Shown here: positions 24,850 to 32,456 of the stretch, piece after piece
Layout: each line of letters begins with the position of its first letter
How positions within the stretch are numbered: the stretch's first letter is position 1
NCBI GenBank assembly: GCA_019114945.1
Contig: DXEN01000059.1
Span: 1 to 64,000, forward strand
DNA from: Candidatus Parabacteroides intestinigallinarum
GTDB taxonomy: Bacteria > Bacteroidota > Bacteroidia > Bacteroidales > Tannerellaceae
Length of the DNA stretch: 64,000 nucleotides
Direction: 5' to 3'
Notes under the pieces: model-generated
Database searches by the model: none
What the model saw: only the letters and a program-made list of their open reading frames with translations
What the model was told of the DNA's origin: nothing
Program-made: the position numbers and the translations under genes

Positions 24850-26673
24850 ATGAATCTGCCAAACGGATATCTTCTTCAAAATGGGAAATATAGGCTTACC
24901 CATGTAGTGGGGCAAGGCGGTTTTGGCATCACTTATAGGGGCGTCTGGTACACGGAGGTCAGAGGCTCGTTGGGTACGGTGAAAACGGAGGTGCCCATTT
25001 GTGTCAAGGAATATTTCTTCAAGGATTATTGTTATCGGGAGCCGGGTTCGCAAGCCGTAAAGGTACATTCCGAGACGGGCAGAGCATTGTTTGATAAGTT
25101 CAAGGAGAAATTGATCAAGGAGGCGAAGATCCTCTCGGAGGTTCATCATCCGCATATCGTGAATGTGTTGGAGGTTTTCGAGGAGAACAACACGGCTTAT
25201 ATCGCTATGGAATATATCGCCGGTTCTTCCTTGAAAGCGATACTGGAGAGAGACGGGATATTGCCGGAAGCCAGGGTCTTGAAGTATGTACGTCAAATCG
25301 GGGAGGCGCTGTGTTTTGTCCACGAGAAAAGTATCTTGCATTTAGATATTAAGCCAAGCAACATCTTGATCGACCAGAAGGGGAATGCCTATTTGATTGA
25401 TTTTGGCGTCAGCAAGCGCTATGATATAGGAGAGGAGGAGACCAGCACGACGATGCTCACGCTTTCCAAGGGATTCGCGGCGATCGAGCAGTATGATAGC
25501 GAGGGCATATCCGTGTTCTCGCCCCATCCGGATGTTTATTCCTTGGGCGCGACCATGTATAATTTGCTTACCGGAACGATCCCGACCGAATCGATTTTGC
25601 GGGCGACTCGTCCCCTCAAGAAACCGACGGACATTAATCCCGCTATTAGCGCGACGACCGAGGTGGTTATCTTAAGGGCGATGCAAGTGGTTCCGGAGGA
25701 CCGTTTCGCGACGGTCGCGGAGATGTTGGCGGCTTTGGATTTCTCGGGCGCGGAACCGGAAACCGCTCCCGAGGTGCCCGTTCCTTCCTCGGCGGACGCG
25801 TCGGAAAGCGAGGAGGAAACGACACTTATTACATCCCAAAAGGCGGAACGAAACGCGGAGCCGGAACCGGATGAGGTGACGATTGTGAGCGCTACGCCGG
25901 GGAAGAAGGGCTTGCTTCCGGAAAAAGAGGATATGCGGGAACGGAAAAAACGTAAAAATTGGGTCGTTCCGGCAGGAATCATTATATTTGTTCTCGTTGG
26001 CTCGGCCGTGGCATGGCTGGCGCGTGACGGCTCGGAGGTGAACGCGGAAAGATTGAGCTTGCCTTTGATCGCGGAGTTGGATAGCGCCATCCAGCGGGAG
26101 GAGGTGGAATTGACGAGAGCGACGATTATCGATCTTTCGACCGTCAGGGTAGAATCCTTGGCCGGGAGCGGGAGGACGGAGTCGGTGGACACGCCGCCAT
26201 CGGTTGTCGCCGAGCGGGAACGTGTTTCATCGGAGGAATCGTCCGACGTGGATAAGAGGGCTGACGACGTGGAGGAGATGTACGCGGCTCGCCTCGCCTC
26301 GGGCAAGCGGAAGATGGAGGCGGGGGATTTTACCGGCGCTAAAAAGGATTTATCCGCCGCGCGCGACGCGAAGCTGACCGAGGAGGTTGTTCGCTTATTG
26401 ATCGCGTGTGACGAGGGAGCCGAGGAGAAACGCGTCGCGGATAAGAAAGCCCAATATGAGGAGAAGATGGCTTTCGGACCGTATAAGATTGTCCGGAAGA
26501 AGTCGAACAACCGATACGGGGCGATCGACGCGCGCGGAGAGGAACGTATCCCGTGCAAATATTTGAGCGTGGGACTCGCGGATAATGGCCGGGCGTTCGA
26601 GCGGGAAGATAATTTGTATGATATCTATAACTCGGAAGGAGCGTTGATTAGTGAAGGACGTACTTATTATTGA
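24850..26673 (+). CDS. Transmembrane eukaryote-like Ser/Thr protein kinase
   Basis: A 607-residue kinase. The catalytic domain (about 12-298) has the glycine loop GQGGFG (21-26), the ATP Lys in CVKEYFF, a catalytic loop HLDIKPSN with D166 and N171 (Leu replaces the usual Arg), and DFG at 184-186. The activation segment is rich in Thr and Ser (EEETSTTMLTLS), suggesting autophosphorylation. A Glu/Ala/Pro linker leads to one transmembrane helix (about 371-392). The outer part (393-607) has a helical region and a final segment YKIVRKKSNNRYGAID that resembles a WG-type beta repeat. The HLD form would be a non-RD kinase, often constitutively active or differently controlled. Confidence 0.93.
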   Translation: MNLPNGYLLQNGKYRLTHVVGQGGFGITYRGVWYTEVRGSLGTVKTEVPICVKEYFFKDYCYREPGSQAVKVHSETGRALFDKFKEKLIKEAKILSEVHHPHIVNVLEVFEENNTAYIAMEYIAGSSLKAILERDGILPEARVLKYVRQIGEALCFVHEKSILHLDIKPSNILIDQKGNAYLIDFGVSKRYDIGEEETSTTMLTLSKGFAAIEQYDSEGISVFSPHPDVYSLGATMYNLLTGTIPTESILRATRPLKKPTDINPAISATTEVVILRAMQVVPEDRFATVAEMLAALDFSGAEPETAPEVPVPSSADASESEEETTLITSQKAERNAEPEPDEVTIVSATPGKKGLLPEKEDMRERKKRKNWVVPAGIIIFVLVGSAVAWLARDGSEVNAERLSLPLIAELDSAIQREEVELTRATIIDLSTVRVESLAGSGRTESVDTPPSVVAERERVSSEESSDVDKRADDVEEMYAARLASGKRKMEAGDFTGAKKDLSAARDAKLTEEVVRLLIACDEGAEEKRVADKKAQYEEKMAFGPYKIVRKKSNNRYGAIDARGEERIPCKYLSVGLADNGRAFEREDNLYDIYNSEGALISEGRTYY

Positions 26674-26680
26674 CAGGAGA

Positions 26681-27658
26681 ATGAGAAGACAAGCGAATAA
26701 GAGGAGAATTTGGATATGGCTGATGTGTGTCTTGCTCCCTTTGGGAGTGATGGCGCAGCGGCGCGCCGAGTACAATCGCAAAGGCGATGAGGCCATGAAG
26801 CGTTTGGACTATAGCGACGCGAAGATGTGGTACGAGGAGGGCGTCGCCCTTTGTGATACATATAGTATCCGGCAATTGACCCAAATATGGCTGACGGTGG
26901 AGCAGATGCGTCCCTCTATGCGCAGCTTGATGAACAAGTGCTTGAATTGCTTGACCGTCCAGGCGACGGAGGACGACCCCGACGCCATTGAGCGGCTGAT
27001 CCTGTATTATACGGAAGGAATAGGGACTCCCAAGAGCGAGGAGCTTGCCTCTTATTGGAAAGAATATCAAGAGCGTTTGCGTACGCCGGTGGAGCCGGTT
27101 TATCCGGTGGCGGATTCCACGCCGCTCTCGTCTCCTGGGCGGCGGATGCGGTTTTTCGTGGGTTATACTTACTCGGTCGAGTCTCCTTACGGCGTCTCGG
27201 TGGGAGGTGTGGGACAACGCTTTGGCTGGTACGTCCGTTTCAAGACCAATATGTCGTTCATGAATTATACGGGCGAGTGTAACGATCGAGGGGAAATCAT
27301 TGATTTCTCGAACGCGGAGGATGAGTCGTATGAGCCGGATGCCCGTCAATCCTCCAAGACCAATAGTTTCGCCGGTTCGGTGGGCCTGATCGTGAAATGC
27401 TGCCCGTGGCTGTATGCGTCTGTTGGGCTGGGATATGGAAAGAGGACGTTGTTGCACGCGTTCACGACGCATGCGTACGAGAACTATGCGGATACCCGTT
27501 CGATTTGGTGTAAGAACATGGATTCTTCTTATCAGGGCGTGATGGCCGAGGTGGACGCGATGGTGAGGCTGGGCGATATGTTCTTCGTTTCCGTGGGATG
27601 CAATACGTTGAACTTTAAATATATGGATTTGAACGCGGGTGTGGGCGTGTTCTTTTAA
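26681..27658 (+). CDS. Exported protein, helical N-terminal part and likely outer-membrane beta-barrel
   Basis: 325 residues, family not recognised. A signal peptide (WIWLMCVLLPLGVMAQ) ends near residue 25. The next part (about 27-130) has TPR/Sel1-like helices (EAMKRLDYSDAKMWYEEGVAL and ILYYTEGIGTPKSEELASYW, each shown in part). From about 150 the chain alternates polar and hydrophobic residues (RMRFFVGYTYSVES, YGVSVGGVGQRFGWYVRF) and ends in GVGVFF, the terminal aromatic of barrel proteins. The ATG was chosen because GACAGGAGA precedes it and it lies 7 bp after the kinase stop. It may transmit an envelope signal to the kinase; this is inference. Confidence 0.7.
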   Translation: MRRQANKRRIWIWLMCVLLPLGVMAQRRAEYNRKGDEAMKRLDYSDAKMWYEEGVALCDTYSIRQLTQIWLTVEQMRPSMRSLMNKCLNCLTVQATEDDPDAIERLILYYTEGIGTPKSEELASYWKEYQERLRTPVEPVYPVADSTPLSSPGRRMRFFVGYTYSVESPYGVSVGGVGQRFGWYVRFKTNMSFMNYTGECNDRGEIIDFSNAEDESYEPDARQSSKTNSFAGSVGLIVKCCPWLYASVGLGYGKRTLLHAFTTHAYENYADTRSIWCKNMDSSYQGVMAEVDAMVRLGDMFFVSVGCNTLNFKYMDLNAGVGVFF

Positions 27659-27670
27659 ATTCGGATATCT

Positions 27671-29833
27671 ATGAAATATATATATGTATATATCGTGTGT
27701 TTGTTTCTTGCCGGATGGGGCGTGGGATGCGTGGAAGATCCTGTCATAGAGGGCGGGCTTCGCAATGCCCAAGAGCCTTCGGTGCGGACGGTCGAGATCC
27801 TGAAATCTACGGCGAGCAGCGTGACCGTATCGGGCGAGGTGACCCGGGAGAATGGAGCGCCGGTGACGGAAGCGGGATTCTGCTGGGGGCACGAGTCGGA
27901 CTTCCCGTTTAGGGAGGACGCTCGGAAGGCGGTATCGGAAGGCAAGAAGACGTATGAGACCACGATTGAGAATTTGGTGAACGACGTGGAGTATTATGTG
28001 CGTGCCTACGCGATCAACGCGGTGGATACGGCTTATGGCGAGGTGCTCTCATTCCGGACCAAGGATGGGCTGGGAAGCGTCCGGACCTCGACGCCGGTCG
28101 ATGTGCGCTCGTCGTCCGCTCGGTGTGGCGGGGTGATTACGGCACCCGGCGAGGCGGAGGTGGAGCTGAGAGGGGTTTATTTGATGGCCGGACCGGAGCC
28201 GTCCGCGGCGGATTCGTTGATTGAATGCGAGATGGAGGCGGATTCGTTTTATTGTGATATAACGGGGCTGAAACCGGAAACAACTTATTATGTCCGGGCT
28301 TTCGCCAAGAATAAATATGGAGAATACAATGGGGCGAAAGTGGAGATGTTCCGGACGACGAATGGTTTCCCGGTATTGGATAACGAGTCGTTCGCGTTGG
28401 TGAAGGCGGATTATACCTTCGCGGAATTCTCTTTGGTCGTGACCGACGAAGGCGACGCTCCGGTGACGGCGTGTGGATTCTGCTTCGGCGAGCAAGCGTC
28501 GCCTACGATCGAGAACGCGGATACGATTGTTTGCGGTTCGGGCGCCGGTACTTTTACGGGGCGGATCGAGAAGATGCAGCAACAGAAGGGATATTATGTG
28601 CGCGCCTATGCGACAAACGCGTATGGAACGGTCTATAGCGAGGGCGAGGGCATTCATACGGTCTTGGAGAGCGAGTTGCCGACGGTGGCTATCGGCGAGG
28701 TGACCGATATCCGTTCCGGCACGGCGCGCGTCACGGGCGAGGTGTTGGCCGAGGGCGTCTCTCCGGTGTCCGAGTCGGGTGTCTGCTGGGGCACGGACGC
28801 GAATCCAACGCTCAATGCCTGCGAGGGCTTCCTGGCCTTGTCGTCCGGCAAGGGACCGATAGAGGGAATTATCGATGGCTTGCGAGGTGGGGAGACCTAT
28901 TACGTGCGGATTTACGCCCGGAACGAGGCGGGTGTCACGTATGGCGAGAGTGTCTCCTTCCAGACTTCCGCGATTTTTGGAAAATCGATTTCGTTTGAAG
29001 GCTCTTCCTTGATTCCCGGCTCCGCCGCGTTTTGCGTGATGATGGGAAGTTCCGGATTCCTCTTGGGCGGCGATACCGGTTCGGAATATACGGATGAGTT
29101 CTGGCGATACCGGAAGGAGGATGGTTGGAAATCCTTGAAACCCCAGCCGGAGCGATTGTCCGGACAGGCTGGTTTCAGTATCGGTTTTGGCGTATGGGCT
29201 TTCGGCGGAGAGGACAAGACGGGTAAGACGTGCGATAGCCTGTATGTTTACTCGACGTTGGATAACTCGTGGAGTCCGGTGCTGGACGACTGGCAGAGTC
29301 GTCCGAAAGGTATGTATCGGGCCGCTTGCTGCGTGTTGGACGACCAGGCGTTCCTGATGGGTGGTCGCCGGGGAAACGAGGAAATCGACGAGGTCTGGAT
29401 GTACGACCCGAGAGCGCTGGCTTGGAGCCGGAAGGCGAATTTCCCGGAGAAGCAGTACGGAGGGGTGGCCGTCGTGCTGAACGACCGGATTTACGCGGGA
29501 TTGGGAATCGTAGGGCGGAATAATCCGTCCTTGAAATACACGTCGCGGCTTTGGTCGACCGACGCGAGCGCGGAAGCGTGGGAGGAGGAGACGCCATTCC
29601 CCGGCGAGAGTTTGCAGGCGGGTGTCGCTTATGGCAATCGATTGTACGGTGTGGATAGCTCGGGGTACGTTTGGTGTTACGACGCCGCTTCCAAGGCGTG
29701 GACCCGGAAATCCCAGTTGCCTGACTCGAACCGTACGGTGCATTGCATGTATGTCCTGGACGACCTTATATATATAGGATTAGGAAGTTCTTCGGATTCA
29801 TTAATCACATACGACCCTTCGTGGGATAATTGA
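27671..29833 (+). CDS. Lipoprotein with FN3-like repeats and a kelch-type propeller
   Basis: 720 residues. The signal peptide ends in the lipobox GVGC (C at about residue 19), so it is a lipoprotein, probably at the outer membrane. About four FN3-like repeats follow (roughly 35-425), each with a CGFCxG or CWG element and a YYVRAYA strand. Six kelch-like blades then fill the C-terminal half (about 435-720): FLLGGDTGSEYTDEFWRY, AFGGEDKTGKTCDSLYVY, FLMGGRRGNEEIDEVWMY and others. This is an adhesive or ligand-binding architecture. It is the last gene of the locus, 12 bp after the barrel-like gene, and 5 bp before cysE. It is a plausible sensor arm for the kinase. Confidence 0.82.
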   Translation: MKYIYVYIVCLFLAGWGVGCVEDPVIEGGLRNAQEPSVRTVEILKSTASSVTVSGEVTRENGAPVTEAGFCWGHESDFPFREDARKAVSEGKKTYETTIENLVNDVEYYVRAYAINAVDTAYGEVLSFRTKDGLGSVRTSTPVDVRSSSARCGGVITAPGEAEVELRGVYLMAGPEPSAADSLIECEMEADSFYCDITGLKPETTYYVRAFAKNKYGEYNGAKVEMFRTTNGFPVLDNESFALVKADYTFAEFSLVVTDEGDAPVTACGFCFGEQASPTIENADTIVCGSGAGTFTGRIEKMQQQKGYYVRAYATNAYGTVYSEGEGIHTVLESELPTVAIGEVTDIRSGTARVTGEVLAEGVSPVSESGVCWGTDANPTLNACEGFLALSSGKGPIEGIIDGLRGGETYYVRIYARNEAGVTYGESVSFQTSAIFGKSISFEGSSLIPGSAAFCVMMGSSGFLLGGDTGSEYTDEFWRYRKEDGWKSLKPQPERLSGQAGFSIGFGVWAFGGEDKTGKTCDSLYVYSTLDNSWSPVLDDWQSRPKGMYRAACCVLDDQAFLMGGRRGNEEIDEVWMYDPRALAWSRKANFPEKQYGGVAVVLNDRIYAGLGIVGRNNPSLKYTSRLWSTDASAEAWEEETPFPGESLQAGVAYGNRLYGVDSSGYVWCYDAASKAWTRKSQLPDSNRTVHCMYVLDDLIYIGLGSSSDSLITYDPSWDN

Positions 29834-29838
29834 AACAG

Positions 29839-30729
29839 ATGAATAGGGCGGAGATATTAGCGCGAATACAAGCCAACGTGGAGCGATTGTCGGCTCCGGA
29901 TTTGCCGGAATATAAATACATTCCGTTGCACCAGAAGCCTTCTCCCTCGGTCGAGACGTTGGCCGAGGTCATGCGGTTGTTGCGCACGGTGTTGTTTCCC
30001 GGCTTTTTCGGGGCGGAGCAGGAGGCGCGGTTGGGCTCGATCCAATATTATACGGGAGTCTACTTAGAGCGGATCTACGACCTGTTGCAGGAGCAAATCT
30101 ACAATGGGCTTTGCTTTGAGGCGGCGGATAGTTGTAGCGATCCGAGGGAACGCTCGTCGGAGGTCGCGATTGACTTCATCAATCGGATTTCCCACGTTAA
30201 ATATTTGTTGTCTACCGATGTGAAGGCCATCTTGGATGGCGATCCAGCCGCGAAGAGCGTGAGCGAGATTATCTTCTGTTATCCCGCGATTCACGCGCTC
30301 TTGCACCAGCGGGTCGCCCATGAGTTGTTCAAGTTGCGTGTGCCGGTGATTCCCCGCATCATCACGGAGATGGCCCATTCCCGAACGGGAATCGATATCC
30401 ATCCCGGGGCGGAGATCGGGGCGTATTTCAGCATCGACCATGGAACCGGGGTCGTGGTGGGACAGACGGCCATTATCGGCAATCATGTCCGATTGTATCA
30501 AGGCGTGACGTTGGGCGCCAAGAATTTTACCTTGGACGAGGAGGGGCTTCCGATGGACGTGCCCCGTCATCCCATCATCGAGGACGACGTGACGATCTAT
30601 TCCAACGCGTCGGTCTTGGGCCGCGTCACCATCGGGAAAGGTTCTGTCATAGGAGGGAATATCTGGCTGACGCATAGCGTTCCGCCTTATTCCAAGATTA
30701 CGCAAACCCGTGCGGTCGAGGATAAATAG
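29839..30729 (+). CDS. cysE: Serine O-acetyltransferase
   Basis: A 296-residue serine acetyltransferase making O-acetylserine for cysteine synthesis. The C-terminal left-handed beta-helix of hexapeptide repeats contains GIDIHPGAEIGAYFSIDHG, the catalytic Asp-His pair, and VVVGQTAIIGNHVRLYQGV. The N-terminal helical domain includes YPAIHALLHQRVAHELF. A longer N-terminus than in E. coli CysE is usual in Bacteroidales. An upstream TTG codon extends the frame but overlaps the previous stop; the ATG reading MNRAEILARI is preferred. Confidence 0.93.
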   Translation: MNRAEILARIQANVERLSAPDLPEYKYIPLHQKPSPSVETLAEVMRLLRTVLFPGFFGAEQEARLGSIQYYTGVYLERIYDLLQEQIYNGLCFEAADSCSDPRERSSEVAIDFINRISHVKYLLSTDVKAILDGDPAAKSVSEIIFCYPAIHALLHQRVAHELFKLRVPVIPRIITEMAHSRTGIDIHPGAEIGAYFSIDHGTGVVVGQTAIIGNHVRLYQGVTLGAKNFTLDEEGLPMDVPRHPIIEDDVTIYSNASVLGRVTIGKGSVIGGNIWLTHSVPPYSKITQTRAVEDK

Positions 30730-30760
30730 CATAAGTATTAATCGGAAAAAGCGTGTTTAT

Positions 30761-31246
30761 ATGAGAAAGTTAAAGAGTTTATGGCTCATCGCTGCGATCC
30801 TGTTATGGAGCGGTTGCTCGATGTCGGCGAAGCCGGAACGGCCCAATTCGGCGGGCGAGGTAGCGGAAGTGGAGGAGGATCCGGCGGGCGAGGTGGTCGC
30901 GCTGAACAAAGCGGACTTCCTGCGCAAGGTGTTTGATTACGAGAAGAGCCCGACGAAATGGGTTTACGAGGGCGACAAACCGTGTATCATCGATTTCTAC
31001 GCGGATTGGTGTGGCCCTTGCAAAAAGGTCGCTCCCATCTTGCGAGAGCTGGCGAGCCAGTATAAGGGCAAGATCGTGGTGTATAAGATAAACGTGGATC
31101 AGGAGCAGGAGTTGGCCGCCGTTTTCGGCATACGCAGCATCCCGACTTTCCTCTTTGTACCGAAAGAGGGGCAACCGCGCTTGTCGATGGGCGCCCTTCC
31201 GCGGGAGGAGTTCGTGAATCAGATTGATGCTTTCTTGCTGAAATAA
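30761..31246 (+). CDS. Thioredoxin-fold lipoprotein
   Basis: A 161-residue exported thioredoxin. The N-terminus MRKLKSLWLIAAILLWSGCS is a lipoprotein signal with C near residue 20. After a Glu/Ala/Val-rich linker, the thioredoxin domain (about 60-161) has FYADWCGPCKKVAPIL, with the canonical WCGPC site, and SIPTFLFVP with the cis-proline. The upstream in-frame ATG overlaps cysE and would hide the signal peptide, so this start was chosen. It is a likely periplasmic disulfide reductant. It sits 31 bp after cysE. Confidence 0.9.
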   Translation: MRKLKSLWLIAAILLWSGCSMSAKPERPNSAGEVAEVEEDPAGEVVALNKADFLRKVFDYEKSPTKWVYEGDKPCIIDFYADWCGPCKKVAPILRELASQYKGKIVVYKINVDQEQELAAVFGIRSIPTFLFVPKEGQPRLSMGALPREEFVNQIDAFLLK

Positions 31247-31372
31247 AGCGTCGCTTCCGCCTTCGGAGGCGATCTCAGTTTCCTTCGGAGGAAATTTTAG
31301 TTTCTTTCGGAGGAAACTCTAGTTTCTTTCGGAGGAAACTTAGGTTCCCTTCGAAGGAAAACGGCGCTTTAT
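31243..31372. repeat. Array of five small hairpins, about 21-bp spacing
   Basis: Five short palindromes follow each other: CGCCTTCGGAGGCG (31258-31271), then TTTCCTTCGGAGGAAA, AGTTTCTTTCGGAGGAAACT twice (31299-31318 and 31321-31340), and TTCCCTTCGAAGGAAA near 31345-31360. An outer pair ATAAAGCG (31243) and CGCTTTAT (31365) frames the set. The repeats vary but keep the palindrome, suggesting selection on structure. Confidence 0.8.
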
Positions 31373-31627
31373 CCGCCGAGAGCTTCGATGCCTTTGTTGT
31401 CACGTGGAAGAAAGACGACAAAGTATCAAGACGTCAAGCAAGTTCGTTGGAAAATTATTCGGGAATTTTGGATGGAGTATCCAAATAATTTTTTTACCTT
31501 TGCACGCTGTAAGGATAAAGACTCTATTAGAATCTTCGTTTTTGTTCGTGATGCTAGTTCAGAAAGGGAAGACACATAGCAGGAGTTGGCTTAAATTTCG
31601 TATAATTTAAAAAGAACAGATTAGAAA
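31247..31627 (+). other. 381-bp intergenic region: hairpin array and rpmB promoter
   Basis: No gene seen. The left part carries a row of five TTCG-centred hairpins framed by an inverted repeat. The right part has a palindrome and a -7 box for rpmB, then an AT-rich leader of about 120 nt. Confidence 0.8.
31467..31502 (+). promoter_or_regulatory. Promoter of rpmB-rpmG-DUF4295 with a palindrome
   Basis: TACCTTTG at 31495-31502 is a full -7 match. Just upstream lies the perfect inverted repeat TTTGGAT-GGAGT-ATCCAAA (31467-31485), covering the -33 to -10 stretch, a typical operator position. Confidence 0.6.
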
Positions 31628-31867
31628 ATGTCTAGAGTTTGTCAAATTACTGGAAAGAGAGCGATGGTTGGAAACAACGTTTCTCACTCGAAGAGAAGAA
31701 CGAAACGTAAGTTTAATGTCAACCTGTTTACGAAAAAATTCTATTGGGTAGAGCAAGATTGCTGGATCCGCCTGAATATCTCCGCGGCCGGCTTGCGCTT
31801 GATTAATAAGATAGGTGTGGATGCCGCGATCAAGAGAGCGGCCGAGAAAGGTTATTTGAACGCGTAA
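31628..31867 (+). CDS. rpmB: Ribosomal protein bL28
   Basis: A 79-residue large-subunit protein. [20 protein letters not shown] and [13 protein letters not shown] are typical of the family, as is the C-terminal [16 protein letters not shown] helix. It is the first gene of a three-gene ribosomal operon. Confidence 0.97.
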   Translation: MSRVCQITGKRAMVGNNVSHSKRRTKRKFNVNLFTKKFYWVEQDCWIRLNISAAGLRLINKIGVDAAIKRAAEKGYLNA

Positions 31868-31885
31868 TGTTAGGAGGATTTAGCG

Positions 31886-32074
31886 ATGGCAAAAAAAGCA
31901 AAAGGTAATAGAGTACAGGTGATCTTGGAGTGCACGGAGCACAAGAATAGCGGTATGCCGGGTACGTCTCGTTATATCACGACCAAGAACAGAAAGAATA
32001 CTACGCAAAGATTGGAGTTGATGAAATACAATCCGATCCTGAAGAAAATGACGTTACATAAAGAAATAAAGTAA
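31886..32074 (+). CDS. rpmG: Ribosomal protein bL33
   Basis: A 62-residue bL33. [40 protein letters not shown] and [14 protein letters not shown] match the family. The usual Cys-x2-Cys zinc pairs are absent (only one Cys, in LECTEH), making this a zinc-independent form. GTTAGGAGGATT lies upstream of the ATG. Confidence 0.97.
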   Translation: MAKKAKGNRVQVILECTEHKNSGMPGTSRYITTKNRKNTTQRLELMKYNPILKKMTLHKEIK

Positions 32075-32089
32075 TAGGAGATTTAAACA

Positions 32090-32242
32090 ATGGCAAAAAA
32101 AGCAGTTGCAACATTTAAGAAGGGTGACGGTCGTACTTATTCCAAGGTGATTAAAATGGTTAAGTCTCCGAAAACGGGTGCGTACATCTTCCAGGAGGAA
32201 ATGATCCCGAACGAGAGCGTGAAGGATTACTTCGCGAAGTAA
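32090..32242 (+). CDS. DUF4295-family small basic protein
   Basis: A 50-residue protein beginning MAKKAVATFKKGDGRTYSKV and ending in VKDYFAK, below usual ORF cut-offs. It is basic and starts 15 bp after rpmG, in the same operon with AGGAG upstream. The family is restricted to Bacteroidota and keeps this position next to rpmB-rpmG. From memory, a Bacteroidota-specific 50S protein (bL38) has been described and may be this family; I could not check. Confidence 0.9.
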   Translation: MAKKAVATFKKGDGRTYSKVIKMVKSPKTGAYIFQEEMIPNESVKDYFAK

Positions 32243-32272
32243 GAGAGGCGAATCGAATAGGCGATTATAATA

Positions 32273-32311
32273 AAGAAGCTTCTTCCCGAACAAATGGGGA
32301 GAAGCTTTTTT
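32273..32311 (+). terminator. Terminator of the ribosomal operon
   Basis: AGCTTCTTCCC pairs with GGGGAGAAGCT and TTTTTT follows. Confidence 0.9.
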
Positions 32312-32330
32312 GCGTTCAAGAAATAATTCT

Positions 32331-32338
32331 TATTTTTG
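32331..32338 (+). promoter_or_regulatory. -7 box of dnaN
   Basis: TATTTTTG matches TAnnTTTG, about 119 nt upstream of the dnaN ATG. It lies just past the ribosomal operon terminator. Confidence 0.55.
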
Positions 32339-32456
32339 TTCGGCTTTTCGAGGTGGCGCGGATTCGTGGGAGGTGGATTCCCCGGGGAAGGCGACGCCGC
32401 CTCTCGCGAAAGGATGAAAAAATGAGAAAGTATAAAAATATAATTATTATTGAGCT

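Noticed and set aside
22040-29833. Type VI secretion regulatory cluster (PpkA-PppA-Fha)
   Set aside because: Kinase, phosphatase and FHA genes are similar in kind, but no Tss sheath, baseplate, ClpV or Hcp gene is in the window.
29830-29838. TTG start adding three codons to cysE
   Set aside because: It overlaps the stop of the preceding gene, and an ATG follows 9 bp later.
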